Assembly: GCF_014764505.1 (NCBI RefSeq)
Contig: NZ_JACXWX010000002.1
Span: 186,001 to 250,000, forward strand
Source: Phormidium tenue FACHB-886
GTDB lineage: Bacteria > Cyanobacteriota > Cyanobacteriia > Elainellales > Elainellaceae
Reading direction: 5' to 3'
DNA length: 64,000 nucleotides
The translations under genes were made by a program, and so were the position numbers. Position 1 is the stretch's first letter, and every line of letters begins with the position of its first letter. The notes under the pieces were generated by a model. That model made no database searches, was not told the DNA's origin, and worked only from the letters and a program-made list of their open reading frames with translations. Below, piece after piece: positions 25,714 through 35,597 of the stretch.

Positions 25714-27024
25714 ATGTCAAAACTGACTCGACGCAATTTCTTGGTTACGGCTAGCGCAGCAACAGCAGCAACAGCGCTACTGCACGGCTGCACCTCTAGC
25801 AGCACCACCACAGCCAGCAGTGCGGCGGCTCCCAGTCCGGTTGCCAACGGCGACGCGCCTGAAACTGCAACCGCAACGCTGGGTTTTATTGCGCTGACTG
25901 ACTGTGCGGCTTTAGTGGTCGCCAAAGAGAAGGGCTTGTTTGATAAGTACGGCATGACCGATGTTAAAGTTGCCAAGCAAACCTCTTGGGCAGTCACCCG
26001 CGACAACATTGAGCTGGGCAGTGCAGGCGGCGGCATTGATGGGGCTCATATCCTAACGCCGATGCCGTATCACATTTCGGCAGGCAAAACCAAGAGCAAC
26101 AAACCCGTGCCGATGTATCTTCTAGCTCGGCTCAACACCAACGGTCAAGGCATTTCGCTGGCAAGCGAGCACAAAGCACTGAAGGTTGGAACAGATAGTT
26201 CGGCGCTGAAGCCGGTAATCGACCAGCGCAAAGCAGCGGGGCAGAAGTTTAAGGTTGCGGTGACGTTTCCCGGTGGAACGCATGACCTATGGATGCGCTA
26301 TTGGCTAGCAGCAGGCGGCATTGATCCTGAAAATGATGTGGATATCGTGGTGATTCCGCCGCCACAGATGGTAGCCAACATGGAATCGAAGACGATGGAT
26401 GCCTTCTGTGTGGGCGAACCCTGGAACGGTCGCTTGGTTACCAAAAAGTCGGGCTACAATGCGCTGACCACAGGCGAAATGTGGAAAGACCATCCCGAAA
26501 AGGCCTTCAGTATGCGAGCAGATTGGGTAGACAAAAACCCAAAAGCTGCCAAAGCACTGCTGATGGCAATTCAAGAAGCACAAGTTTGGTGCGACGATGC
26601 CGCCAACAAGCAAGAGATGTGTGAAATTCTCTCGAAAGACAAGTATGTCAAAGCGCCTGTAAAAGACATCCTGGAGCGTAGCAAAGGCAATTTTGATTTT
26701 GGCGACGGTCGTACCCTGTCTAACAGCCCACTGCTGATGAAATTCTGGAGTGATGCTGCATCCTATCCCTTCAAAAGTCACGATACCTGGTTCGTGACTG
26801 AAAATATCCGCTGGGGACAGCTACCAGAGGATACAGATGTGGCAAAGCTAGTGGATTCAGTGAATCGGGAAGACCTGTGGAAAGAAGCTGCTAAAGCGAT
26901 CGGTCAAGACTCCGCTATCCCGGCTAAAGATACACGCGGCGTAGAAACTTTCTTCGATAACGTCAAGTTTGACTCGACAAAGCCAGATGCTTACCTGAAA
27001 GAACTCAAATTCAAGAAGGTCTAA
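25714..27024 (+). CDS. nrtA: Nitrate/nitrite-binding lipoprotein NrtA
   Basis: A 436-residue periplasmic receptor of the nitrate ABC importer. The N-terminus carries a twin-arginine-like TRRNFL motif and a lipobox (ALLHGC), then a Ser/Thr/Ala linker. The NMT1/SsuA-like binding fold follows: GFIALTDCAALVVAKEKGLF, GGTHDLWMRYWLAAGGIDP and IPPPQMVANMESKTMDAFCVGEPWN, the same blocks that reappear in the C-terminal half of NrtC. It stands between nirA and nrtB in the operon; a second hairpin follows its stop. Confidence 0.96.
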   Translation: MSKLTRRNFLVTASAATAATALLHGCTSSSTTTASSAAAPSPVANGDAPETATATLGFIALTDCAALVVAKEKGLFDKYGMTDVKVAKQTSWAVTRDNIELGSAGGGIDGAHILTPMPYHISAGKTKSNKPVPMYLLARLNTNGQGISLASEHKALKVGTDSSALKPVIDQRKAAGQKFKVAVTFPGGTHDLWMRYWLAAGGIDPENDVDIVVIPPPQMVANMESKTMDAFCVGEPWNGRLVTKKSGYNALTTGEMWKDHPEKAFSMRADWVDKNPKAAKALLMAIQEAQVWCDDAANKQEMCEILSKDKYVKAPVKDILERSKGNFDFGDGRTLSNSPLLMKFWSDAASYPFKSHDTWFVTENIRWGQLPEDTDVAKLVDSVNREDLWKEAAKAIGQDSAIPAKDTRGVETFFDNVKFDSTKPDAYLKELKFKKV

Positions 27025-27037
27025 TGATCGGTTCTGG

Positions 27038-27062
27038 GTGAGCCGCACTGGGCGCGGCTCAC
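27038..27062 (+). terminator. Hairpin between nrtA and nrtB
   Basis: A perfect 9 bp stem GTGAGCCGC with GCGGCTCAC, seven-base loop, 14 bases after the nrtA stop. It probably protects or ends part of the transcript so that the binding protein is made in excess of the permease. Confidence 0.55.
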
Positions 27063-27134
27063 TGCAGATTATTCAATGCAAATTGCTTCAGCCCGTTCAG
27101 TTCATTCTACAAATCTACAAAGTACCAGGATTCC

Positions 27135-27965
27135 ATGACTACTGCTCTCCCCCGCCCTAAGGCTTCTTCACCAAAAATTGGTAAGCTGTTCAATTTGCTG
27201 TTGCCGCCTGCTCTCTTCATTGGTGTTGCGTTAGTGATTTGGCAGATTCTTTGCATCAGCGAAGATTCACCTCTACCGGGGCCGATTAAAGTCATTGCCC
27301 AAACGCTCGATCCCTATATCATCAATCCCTTTTTCGATAATGGCGGCACCGACAAAGGCTTGGGCTGGCAGATTTTGATTAGTTTACAAAGGGTGCTGTA
27401 TGGCTATGCGATCGCCGCAGTTGTAGGGATTCTGATTGGCGCACTGGTTGGCGGGATTGCTTTTGTCCGCAGCGGACTTGACCCAATTATTCAAGTGTTG
27501 CGAACTGTGCCACCGCTAGCATGGATGCCGCTGGCTCTGCTGCTGTTTCAAAACAATGATGCCGCTGCGATCTACGTTATTTTCATTACGGCAGTATGGC
27601 CCATCATCATCAACACGGCGATGGGCGTTCAGCAAATTCCGACTGACTACAAAAACGTGGCGCGAGTCCTGCAGTTGTCTCTCCCCGAATATGTCACCAG
27701 TATCTTGATTCCGGCGACAGTTCCCTACGTGTTCTCGGGCTTGAGAATTGGCATTGGCTTGTCCTGGTTGGCGATCGTCGCCGCAGAGATGCTTAAGGCA
27801 GACGGCGGTATTGGTTTCTTTATTTGGGATGCGTATAACGCAGGCAACGACAACAGCACAAGCCAAATTATTTTGGCGATCCTGTGTGTGGGTTTGGTGG
27901 GTTTGCTACTCGACAAGATCGTGGCATGGGTCGGTCGGCTAGTGGCTCCCGGTGAGCAGAGGTAG
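27135..27965 (+). CDS. nrtB: Nitrate ABC transporter permease NrtB
   Basis: A 276-residue permease with about five or six membrane helices of the BPD_transp_1 family. The EAA-type loop is present (NVARVLQLSLPEYVTSILIP, near residue 180). It also holds the conserved VLRTVPPLAWMPLALLLFQN that precedes it in nitrate, sulfonate and taurine permeases. It forms a homodimeric channel for NrtCD. It is followed by a 181 bp spacer with a repeat before nrtC. Confidence 0.95.
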   Translation: MTTALPRPKASSPKIGKLFNLLLPPALFIGVALVIWQILCISEDSPLPGPIKVIAQTLDPYIINPFFDNGGTDKGLGWQILISLQRVLYGYAIAAVVGILIGALVGGIAFVRSGLDPIIQVLRTVPPLAWMPLALLLFQNNDAAAIYVIFITAVWPIIINTAMGVQQIPTDYKNVARVLQLSLPEYVTSILIPATVPYVFSGLRIGIGLSWLAIVAAEMLKADGGIGFFIWDAYNAGNDNSTSQIILAILCVGLVGLLLDKIVAWVGRLVAPGEQR

Positions 27966-27970
27966 ATTGC

Positions 27971-28055
27971 GGTGAGGGATGAGAGATGAGGGATGGGGTG
28001 CTCTACCTCTACTTCACCTCATTCATCCTGGTACATCATCTCTTATCCCTCATCC
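27971..28055 (+). repeat. Intra-operon inverted repeat, nrtB-nrtC spacer
   Basis: An imperfect inverted repeat of ~21 bp (27971-27991 with 28034-28054, 18 of 21 matches) centred on GATGAGGGAT(A/G)AGAG. A related structure lies in the potD-potB spacer at 43213-43303. Both are between genes of ABC importer operons. Confidence 0.6.
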
Positions 28056-28146
28056 TTCATTTGCTCGCTTTAGGCTTCTCTACTTCAGCTCAGCTCAACT
28101 GTCTTTAAACAGACGTTGCTTTCATCCCTCAACCCTTATCTTTTCT

Positions 28147-30168
28147 ATGTCTACTGCATTTGTCGAAGTCGATCGCGTTAGTCGGATATTTCCACTTCCG
28201 GGCGGCGATCAATACGTGGCAATTCGGAATATTGATCTAAATATCAAGAAAGGCGAATTCATTTCATTAATCGGTCACTCTGGCTGTGGCAAATCAACTC
28301 TACTCAATATCATTGCCGGACTCGATCGCGCCACTGAAGGGGGTGTTGTGCTGGAAGGCAAACAGGTTACCCAGCCAGGGCCCGATCGCATGGTCGTGTT
28401 TCAAAACTATTCGCTGCTGCCGTGGCGGACGGTGAGACAAAATATTGCGCTGGCGGTGAATGCAGCGCTGAAGCACCTCTTGGCAGAGGAGCGCAAAGAC
28501 ACCATCGATCGGCATATTGATATGGTGGGCTTAACGCATGCTGCCGACAAGTTTCCCCATGAGCTTTCGGGCGGCATGAAGCAGCGTGTGGCGATCGCCC
28601 GTGCTCTGGCGCTGCGTCCCAAGCTGCTGCTGCTGGATGAGCCGTTTGGTGCACTCGATGCCTTAACGCGTGGCAACCTGCAGGAAAAGCTGATGCAGAT
28701 TTGCCAGGAGAACAATGTGACGGCAGTGATGGTGACGCACGATGTAGATGAAGCACTGTTGCTTTCCGATCGCGTCGTCATGCTGACGACAGGACCAGAA
28801 GCACACATCGGGCAAATTCTGGAAGTTGATATTCCCCGCCCCCGCAAGCGGCTGGAAGTGGTAAACCACCCCTCCTACTACGCCATGCGAAACGAGATTG
28901 TCTACTTCCTCAACCAGCAGAAGCGATCGGCAAAACGCCAGAAAGCCGCTGCCAAGGTGGCAATTGCTTCCAATGGGCTAGAGAAGGTGAATCTAGAGAT
29001 TGGCTTCATTCCCTTGACCGACTGTGCGCCGCTGGTCGTGGCACAGGAAAAAGGCTTCTTCAAAAAGCATGGCTTGGAGCAAGTCACCCTCAGCCGTGAG
29101 CCCAACTGGAAAGCCGTTTTGGAGGGTGTGTCTAGCGGTCGCCTAGATGCCGCCCAAATGGTTGCCGGCATGCCGCTGGCGCTGACGATCGGTGCGGTGG
29201 GCAAAACCCCCCTGCCCACCCTCTCTGCCATGGTGATGAGCCGCAACGGCAACGCCATTACGCTCAGCAAAACGCTGTATGACCAGGGCGTGCGATCGCT
29301 AGCAGATCTGCAGCAGGTCATTGCTCAAGACCCCAACAAACAGCGGATCTTTGGCATGGTGCATCCCACCTCTATGCACAATCTGCTGCTGCGGCACTGG
29401 CTCGCTTCGGGCGGCATTGACCCCGATCGCGATGTCACCCTCAAAATGATTCCGCCACCCCAGATGGCAGCTAACTTGAAGGCAGGCAACATCGATGGCT
29501 ATTGTGTGGGCGAACCCTGGAATGCTTACTCTATCCACGAAGGCACAGGCTTTGTGGCGCGGACGGATCTAGACCTGTGGGCAGGGCACCCCGAAAAGGT
29601 GTTGGGGGTCCGAGAAGATTGGTCGAACCAGTACCCCAAAACTCACATCGCACTGGTAAAAGCACTGATCGAGGCGTGCGAATACTGCGACGATCGCCGT
29701 AACCGGGAAGAAGTGCTGGAGCTAATCTGCCGTCCACAGTACATTGGCACTGACCCGCAGTTCACCCGCCTCGGCTTCATCGATCCCTACGAATTCGGCA
29801 CGAATCAGCCGCCGCAGCAAATCCTCCGATTCAACCAGTTTTATGTCGATCAGGCAAATTGTCCTGGTCGCGGTGAAGCTCTGTGGATTTTGACGCAGTT
29901 TGCTCGCTGGGGTATTGCTCCCTTCCCCAAAAACTGGGTTGAAGTGATCGAACGAGTCCGCCGTCTCGATCTTTACTGGGAAGCCACTCGCCAGCTTGGG
30001 CTGCCCGACCTTGAACCCTCGCGTGCCCCCTTCGCATTATTTGACGGCATTCCGCTCGATCCCGACCACCCGATCGATTACATCAATAGTTTCGACATCC
30101 GCCGTGACTATCGAATTGCTGAGATTGCCCTGGATGCGCCAACTCCTTCAATTCTCAAGGTTGCCTAG
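28147..30168 (+). CDS. nrtC: Nitrate ABC transporter ATPase with fused NrtA-like sensor domain, NrtC
   Basis: A 673-residue fusion. Residues 1-260 are an ABC ATPase (Walker A GHSGCGKST, signature LSGGMKQR, Walker [13 protein letters not shown]). Residues ~285-640 repeat the NrtA binding fold (GFIPLTDCAPLVVAQEKGFF, IPPPQMAANLKAGNIDGYCV, GEPWN) and lack a signal peptide, so this half is cytoplasmic. In characterised NrtC the C-terminal domain mediates ammonium-promoted inhibition of uptake. The ATG at 28147 is taken; the longer frame from 27979 runs through the repeat spacer. Confidence 0.96.
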   Translation: MSTAFVEVDRVSRIFPLPGGDQYVAIRNIDLNIKKGEFISLIGHSGCGKSTLLNIIAGLDRATEGGVVLEGKQVTQPGPDRMVVFQNYSLLPWRTVRQNIALAVNAALKHLLAEERKDTIDRHIDMVGLTHAADKFPHELSGGMKQRVAIARALALRPKLLLLDEPFGALDALTRGNLQEKLMQICQENNVTAVMVTHDVDEALLLSDRVVMLTTGPEAHIGQILEVDIPRPRKRLEVVNHPSYYAMRNEIVYFLNQQKRSAKRQKAAAKVAIASNGLEKVNLEIGFIPLTDCAPLVVAQEKGFFKKHGLEQVTLSREPNWKAVLEGVSSGRLDAAQMVAGMPLALTIGAVGKTPLPTLSAMVMSRNGNAITLSKTLYDQGVRSLADLQQVIAQDPNKQRIFGMVHPTSMHNLLLRHWLASGGIDPDRDVTLKMIPPPQMAANLKAGNIDGYCVGEPWNAYSIHEGTGFVARTDLDLWAGHPEKVLGVREDWSNQYPKTHIALVKALIEACEYCDDRRNREEVLELICRPQYIGTDPQFTRLGFIDPYEFGTNQPPQQILRFNQFYVDQANCPGRGEALWILTQFARWGIAPFPKNWVEVIERVRRLDLYWEATRQLGLPDLEPSRAPFALFDGIPLDPDHPIDYINSFDIRRDYRIAEIALDAPTPSILKVA

Positions 30169-30204
30169 CGCCCCGCCCATTCATCCCCTTTCTCTTTCTC
30201 CATC

Positions 30205-31047
30205 ATGCAAACCCTCGACAGCAAAAGCTTAGATAACGTTCAATCGGCTCCTGCCACGAGCGCGTTTTTGACGATCAGCAACGTCTCCAAGGTGTACCCA
30301 ACGCCGAAAGGAGATTACACCGTCCTAGACGGCATTGACCTAACTGTGCAGGAAGGCGAGTTTATCTGCTTAATTGGTCACTCTGGCTGCGGTAAAACTA
30401 CCCTGCTGAACATGGTATCTGGCTTCGCGACGCCGACCACCGGCGAAGTGAAGGTTGCCGATCGCCTGATCACCAAACCTGGTCCCGATCGGATGGTTGT
30501 CTTCCAAAACTACTGCTTACTGCCCTGGAAAACCGCTTACGAAAACGTCGATTTGGCGCTGAAAGCTGCCTACCCCGACAAGCCCAAAGCCGAACGCGCT
30601 GCCCAAGTTTGGGAACATTTGGAAATGGTTGGTTTGACGGAAGCTGCCCACAAGCGGCCCGCCCAGCTCTCTGGCGGCATGAAACAGCGGGTGGCAATTG
30701 CCCGTGCCCTGGCTATCCGTCCCCAAGTGCTGATCATGGACGAACCCTTTGGCGCACTCGATGCGATCACCAAAGAAGAACTCCAGGAGGAACTGCTGGC
30801 AATTTGGCGAGACCACCGCTGTACCGTGCTGATGATCACCCACGATATTGATGAAGCACTGTTTCTTGCCGATCGCATCGTCATGATGACCAACGGACCC
30901 GCCGCCAAAATCGGTGAAATCATCAACGTTCCCTTCCTCCGTCCCCGCAACCGCACCCTGGTTATGGAAGACCCCCACTACTATGAGCTGCGGAACTACG
31001 CGCTAGATTACCTCTACCGCCGCTACGCCCACGATGACGACGAATAG
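30205..31047 (+). CDS. nrtD: Nitrate ABC transporter ATPase NrtD
   Basis: A 280-residue ABC ATPase without extra domains: Walker [11 protein letters not shown]-loop [11 protein letters not shown], signature LSGGMKQR, Walker [13 protein letters not shown] and a conserved [12 protein letters not shown] switch His. It pairs with NrtC on NrtB and energises nitrate uptake. It starts 36 bp after nrtC and is followed by narB after a small hairpin. Confidence 0.96.
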   Translation: MQTLDSKSLDNVQSAPATSAFLTISNVSKVYPTPKGDYTVLDGIDLTVQEGEFICLIGHSGCGKTTLLNMVSGFATPTTGEVKVADRLITKPGPDRMVVFQNYCLLPWKTAYENVDLALKAAYPDKPKAERAAQVWEHLEMVGLTEAAHKRPAQLSGGMKQRVAIARALAIRPQVLIMDEPFGALDAITKEELQEELLAIWRDHRCTVLMITHDIDEALFLADRIVMMTNGPAAKIGEIINVPFLRPRNRTLVMEDPHYYELRNYALDYLYRRYAHDDDE

Positions 31048-31056
31048 ATAACAATC

Positions 31057-31076
31057 GCAGGGGCTTGTGCCCCTGC
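31057..31076 (+). promoter_or_regulatory. Small hairpin between nrtD and narB
   Basis: GCAGGGGC-TTGT-GCCCCTGC, an 8 bp perfect stem, 10 bases after the nrtD stop and 31 before the narB ATG. It could tune narB expression relative to the transporter. Confidence 0.45.
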
Positions 31077-31106
31077 CAGTTCAACCTGTTTACCCTTTAT
31101 CTGCCC

Positions 31107-33317
31107 ATGACTGCCCCTGTTAAAACACTTTGCCCCTACTGCGGTGTTGGCTGTGGTTTAGAGGTGTTGCCAGTTGAAACGGCACCAGCAAAATCACCAG
31201 ATTCAACCTGTCCAAGCTGGAAGGTGCGGGGCGATCGCGCTCATCCTTCTAGTCAGGGCATGGTTTGCGTCAAAGGTGCGACCGTCGTTGAGCCGCTAGA
31301 ACGCGATCGCTTGCTCTACCCCATGATGCGAGAGTCGTTGGATCAGCCGTTTCGGCGAGCGAGCTGGGAAGAAGCACTCGATCGGCTGGTAACGCACATC
31401 CAAACCGTCCGCACAGCGAGAGGGGCAGATGCCCTGTGCATGTATGGTTCGGGTCAGTTTCAAACGGAAGATTACTACGTTGCTCAAAAGCTGATGAAAG
31501 GCTGCTTGGGCACCAACAATTTTGATGCCAACTCACGGCTGTGCATGTCTTCTGCAGTAGCGGGCTACATTCAGAGCCTTGGCGCTGACGGTCCACCCTG
31601 CTGCTACGATGATCTAGAACAAACAGACTGTGCATTTTTGATAGGAACGAATACTGCCGAGTGCCATCCGATCGTCTTCAATCGGCTGCGGAAACACCAC
31701 AAACAACACCGCCATGTCAAGATGATTGTGGTTGACCCGCGCCGCACTCCTACGGCTGAAGCTGCCGATCTGCATTTGGCAATTCGTCCGGGCACAGATA
31801 TCGATCTCATGAACGGCATTGGCTATCTGCTGCTGAAGTGGGGAGCGATCGATGCACCATTTATCGATGAATGTACGAAAGGCTTTCCAGAATACGTCAA
31901 AGTGATCCAGCAGTATCCGCCAGAGCGTGTAGCGCAGCTCTGTGGCATCCGGGCTGAGGAGGTTGAAACGGCTGCTCGTTTCTGGCACGATTCAAAGCGC
32001 CCGCTGTCGCTCTGGTCAATGGGCATTAACCAATCGAGTGAGGGCACTGCCAAAACGCGAGCGATTATTAATCTGCACTTGATGACTGGTACGATCGGCA
32101 AGCCGGGCTGCGGTCCTTTTTCGCTGACGGGCCAGCCCAATGCAATGGGCGGACGTGAGGCAGGTGGCTTGTCGCATCTGCTGCCGGGGTATCGATCGGT
32201 GACGAATCCGCAGCACCGAGCTGAGGTTGAGCAGGCTTGGGGTTTGCCTGCTGGGCAGATCTCGGAGCGTCCGGGTCGCTCAGCTTGGGATATCATCACC
32301 GGATTGGAGAGCGGCGAGGTCGAGTTTGTCTGGATTGCTGCCACCAATCCTGCTGTCAGTATGCCGGACTTGGAACGCACCAAGCAGGCATTGCTGCGAT
32401 CGCCCCTCACGGTTTACCAAGACACCTACTACCCAACTGAAACGGCTGCTTATGCCCACATTCTGCTGCCCACGACGCAGTGGAGCGAGAAAGCAGGCAC
32501 AATGACTAACTCCGAGCGGCGCGTTACCTACTGCCCAGCCTTCCGCAAGCCCATGGGCGAAGCCAGAACCGACTGGGGAATTTTTGCCGAAGTGGGACGG
32601 CGCTTGGGCTTTACTCGACAGTTTTGGTTCCGGTCTGCTTCAGATGTGCGGCGAGAATTTGTGGAGTTAACGCGCGGTCGCCCCTGCGAGCAAAGCGCCC
32701 TGACGCATGAATTTCTTCAGGAACACGGACCTACCCAGTGGCCTCAATCGCCACACGACCCTATCCCGACCGATCGCACCCCTGCCAAACGTCTTTACAC
32801 CGATCGCCGCTTTCCCACCGCTGACGGACGCGCCCGCTTTAGCGCCACTCATTCCAAAGGGCTAGCCGAACCGCCTGACTCAGCCTTTCCGTTTGTGTTG
32901 ACGATCGGGAGACTATATGGGCACTGGCATACCCAGACCCGAACCGGCAGAATCGACAAAATTAATCAAATGCACCCCAATCCGTTTCTGGAGATTCACC
33001 CACGGGATGCCGAACAGCTTGGTATTAGCGAGGGGGAATTGGTGGAAGTGCGATCGCGTCGGGGAATGGTGTGCTGCCCGGCGGTAGTGACGCGCGGCAT
33101 TGTGCCAGGTACAGTGTTCCTGCCGATGCACTGGGGGGCGCTGTGGGCAGAACTGGCGGAAGCAAATACGCTCACTCACTCAGAAGCCTGCCCCGATTCT
33201 CTAGAGCCAGAGCTGAAAGCTTGCGCCGTCCAGCTTAAACCCGTTAAAGCTGCCTTGGCCGAGCCACAACAAACGAATCGACTGATCACGGCAATCCAAG
33301 AAGCAGCCCGGGACTGA
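31107..33317 (+). CDS. narB: Ferredoxin-dependent assimilatory nitrate reductase NarB
   Basis: A 736-residue molybdopterin oxidoreductase that reduces nitrate to nitrite in the cytoplasm. The [4Fe-4S] cysteines are Cys9, Cys12, Cys16 and Cys54 (CPYCGVGC...CVKG). The molybdenum-ligand region [13 protein letters not shown] carries the cysteine typical of assimilatory nitrate reductases, and the molydopterin dinucleotide-binding domain is at the C-terminus ([26 protein letters not shown]). The ATG at 31107 is used; an upstream TTG would add 14 unlikely residues. Last gene of the nitrate operon. Confidence 0.97.
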   Translation: MTAPVKTLCPYCGVGCGLEVLPVETAPAKSPDSTCPSWKVRGDRAHPSSQGMVCVKGATVVEPLERDRLLYPMMRESLDQPFRRASWEEALDRLVTHIQTVRTARGADALCMYGSGQFQTEDYYVAQKLMKGCLGTNNFDANSRLCMSSAVAGYIQSLGADGPPCCYDDLEQTDCAFLIGTNTAECHPIVFNRLRKHHKQHRHVKMIVVDPRRTPTAEAADLHLAIRPGTDIDLMNGIGYLLLKWGAIDAPFIDECTKGFPEYVKVIQQYPPERVAQLCGIRAEEVETAARFWHDSKRPLSLWSMGINQSSEGTAKTRAIINLHLMTGTIGKPGCGPFSLTGQPNAMGGREAGGLSHLLPGYRSVTNPQHRAEVEQAWGLPAGQISERPGRSAWDIITGLESGEVEFVWIAATNPAVSMPDLERTKQALLRSPLTVYQDTYYPTETAAYAHILLPTTQWSEKAGTMTNSERRVTYCPAFRKPMGEARTDWGIFAEVGRRLGFTRQFWFRSASDVRREFVELTRGRPCEQSALTHEFLQEHGPTQWPQSPHDPIPTDRTPAKRLYTDRRFPTADGRARFSATHSKGLAEPPDSAFPFVLTIGRLYGHWHTQTRTGRIDKINQMHPNPFLEIHPRDAEQLGISEGELVEVRSRRGMVCCPAVVTRGIVPGTVFLPMHWGALWAELAEANTLTHSEACPDSLEPELKACAVQLKPVKAALAEPQQTNRLITAIQEAARD

Positions 33318-33356
33318 TTGCTGTTTCTTTAGAATGAAAGCGATTAGGCGGCAGGG

Positions 33357-33767
33357 CTAGAGCATCGCTTTAGTTTCAAGCCGAATGGAGTAGATGAGCC
33401 AGCCTACAAGCGTGAGTCCGGCGATCGCATCTAACCAGATTAACCCGTGCATTTTGAGCGTCATTTGCTCCGCTAACGGATATAGATAGTGGACTGGGCT
33501 GGAGAGGCTGGTGATGGAATAGAAGCCCAAACACGAGTAAGCTATCCAATGCTTGCCCTGGGTATACAGCCAGTAGCCCAACAGCGCAAAGGGAGTCATT
33601 ACAAACCAGGCTGCAAATACGCCAGCAGTCGTAAACCAGGTAGGCTCAGGATATTGGCTGACAAAGATCGCGTTATCGGTATAGTGAAACGCAGTGGATA
33701 CAAGGTTGAAAATGATGAAGCTGAGGAGCCACTGATGAGTCGTGGATTGAATTATGGAAGGACGCAT
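33357..33767 (-). CDS. Conserved hypothetical membrane protein (136 aa)
   Basis: Four predicted membrane helices with conserved-looking polar residues in the first (FNLVSTAFHYTDNAIF) and third (SCLGFYSITSLSSPVHYLYP). Such buried His, Asp and Tyr residues suggest a small enzyme or carrier rather than a pure anchor. Convergent with narB (39 bp between stops) and only 33 bases upstream of the next minus-strand gene's end. I do not recognise a named family. Confidence 0.6.
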   Translation of the reverse strand: MRPSIIQSTTHQWLLSFIIFNLVSTAFHYTDNAIFVSQYPEPTWFTTAGVFAAWFVMTPFALLGYWLYTQGKHWIAYSCLGFYSITSLSSPVHYLYPLAEQMTLKMHGLIWLDAIAGLTLVGWLIYSIRLETKAML

Positions 33768-33800
33768 GGTTTCTCGTTGGATAGCGTGATTGGCTTTGCG

Positions 33801-35348
33801 TTATCTAGCTATTAGCCCGATTGTCTTTAGCATCTCTAGATGTTTTTGAACAGGAGCAAGCGTATTGGCGGTGATCATGCCGCTTGCTGCCACGGCGGGT
33901 AGACCGATGCCGGGGAAGGTGGAGTCGCCACAGCAGAGCAAGCCAGACAGCGGCGTTTTGGCGGTAGGGAATAAGCCTTGATCGGCGCGGATGGCTGCTC
34001 CGTAAGAGCCACGATGCCGTCGCAGATAGCGCTCGTGAGTCAGTGGTGTTCCCACCAATGTAACCTCGCAGCGTGAATGAATATCTGGAATAATTCGTTC
34101 CAATGCATTCCACATGACTTTAGCCCGTTCCTGTTTTTGAACGGTATAGATATCGCTACGGCGATCGATACCATTCCAGAGATCATATGGCTCGTTTCCT
34201 GGTGTGTAAACGTGAATCGTCTGTTTACCAGGGGGCGCAAGTGCAGGATCGAGGATCGAAGGAATTGAGACTAAAACGACATTCTGTGGAGCGTTGATTC
34301 CTTTGTTCCAATCATTGACGACAATGTAGTGGCAGGCTAGATCGCTTGGCAGGTTGGCGGCATCAATGCCAAGGTGAAGATGCATAAAGCTGTCGCACTC
34401 GGGTGTGGCTTGCCGCTGCATCCGATACTTTTGCGGAAGGCTGTCGCTTGGCAGCAGCTTTAGCGTATCCCAAACCGACGCATTGGAAATTACTTGCCGC
34501 GATCGGATCACTCTGCCGTTGCGGAGCCGGACTCCTGCAGCTCGGCTGTCTTCAACCACAATTTCTTCCACATGGGCACCCGTCAGCAGCGTGCCGCCGT
34601 GCTTCTGCAAGCCCCGTACTAGCGCATCAACTAGCGCTCCACTGCCGCCGATCGGGTAATCTAGCTTGACGTTGGGACGATACCAATCGGCAAACATAAA
34701 GGCGACTTCAGCGGCATTTGTGCCATTGGCAGGCAAGCCTGACAGCAGAAAGCAGAGTAGATCCAACCAGTTGCGAATGAACGGATCGCGCACTACGCCG
34801 TCCATAATGCGGCTAAAAGCTCCGGTGAGCTGGGGCATTCGGGACGCATGAGGCAGCAAAGATGGCAAAAATCGTCCGATTGTCCAAACTGCTGCTGCAT
34901 CATAGCGCAGGGCAGCAGGCGGCAAGGCGATTGCCGCTTGGGCATAGGGCTGCATGACGCGCTGGAGCGATCGCCACTCAGCAACGGCTGTGTCGCCACG
35001 CAGGTGCTGCAAGACTTCACAAAATTGGTCGGCTCCTACAGAAGTATCAAAATCGCCTTCGGGCAAGCAACAGCCCCAAGTGTCGTAGGTTGCCCATGGC
35101 AGGTCTTCTTCGACCGCATCTAACACGTGCTGCAGCGGATTCGGCGACGGGTGATAGGACAATCCAGAATACAATGACGGACCCGAATCAAATGTGAAGC
35201 CATCTCGCTCAAAGGCGTGAGCCGCACCTCCTGCGATCGTATGGCTTTCGCAAACAACAACCTCAAAGCCGTAGCGTGCCAACAGGGCCGCGCAGCTCAA
35301 GCCGCCAATGCCACTGCCGATTACGACAATTTCTGTTTCTTGCTGCAC
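33801..35348 (-). CDS. CrtI/CrtO-like FAD-dependent oxidoreductase (phytoene desaturase family)
   Basis: A 515-residue flavoprotein. The Rossmann FAD motif is GSGIGGLSCAALLARYGFEV and the CE pair, followed by the AGGAAHAFERDGFTFDSGPS signature of the carotenoid desaturase/isomerase superfamily. The C-terminal FAD loop is GLLCCGDSTFPGIGLPAVA. Members desaturate, isomerise or oxygenate carotenoids; this one is closer to the CrtH/retinol-saturase-like branch than to CrtI, but the substrate is not settled. Three tandem palindromic 14-mers lie ~130 bp upstream of its start. Confidence 0.75.
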   Translation of the reverse strand: MQQETEIVVIGSGIGGLSCAALLARYGFEVVVCESHTIAGGAAHAFERDGFTFDSGPSLYSGLSYHPSPNPLQHVLDAVEEDLPWATYDTWGCCLPEGDFDTSVGADQFCEVLQHLRGDTAVAEWRSLQRVMQPYAQAAIALPPAALRYDAAAVWTIGRFLPSLLPHASRMPQLTGAFSRIMDGVVRDPFIRNWLDLLCFLLSGLPANGTNAAEVAFMFADWYRPNVKLDYPIGGSGALVDALVRGLQKHGGTLLTGAHVEEIVVEDSRAAGVRLRNGRVIRSRQVISNASVWDTLKLLPSDSLPQKYRMQRQATPECDSFMHLHLGIDAANLPSDLACHYIVVNDWNKGINAPQNVVLVSIPSILDPALAPPGKQTIHVYTPGNEPYDLWNGIDRRSDIYTVQKQERAKVMWNALERIIPDIHSRCEVTLVGTPLTHERYLRRHRGSYGAAIRADQGLFPTAKTPLSGLLCCGDSTFPGIGLPAVAASGMITANTLAPVQKHLEMLKTIGLIAR

Positions 35349-35474
35349 TTTACTTGCCGCGTTATAGAGTAGTTATGCTGAACAGTTTGATTTTAGATTC
35401 TGTTGAGGCAGAATGCGTCTAGTGCAGCAGTAGAATTAGCCTGCCGATGGATAACTTGCTGATGGATGGCTTAG

Positions 35475-35516
35475 ATTCAAGTACTTGGGTTCAAGTACTT
35501 GGATTTAAGTACTTCG
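35475..35516 (-). repeat. Three tandem 14 bp units with AAGTACTT palindromes
   Basis: ATTCAAGTACTTGG (35475-35488), GTTCAAGTACTTGG (35489-35502) and ATTTAAGTACTTCG (35503-35516). Each unit holds the palindrome AAGTACTT; two hold the longer CAAGTACTTG. The array is 127-168 bp upstream of the FAD oxidoreductase start and could be an operator. Confidence 0.65.
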
Positions 35517-35597
35517 CCTATGCGGAGAATTTGGCAGCTTCTGTTCGGAATAGGTTGCTGAATCTGGGACGATCGCTACCAATCCATACATTTGCTA

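Noticed and set aside
28300..29702. Several minus- and plus-strand frames over nrtC
   Set aside because: All are antisense or shifted shadows of the strongly coding nrtC gene.
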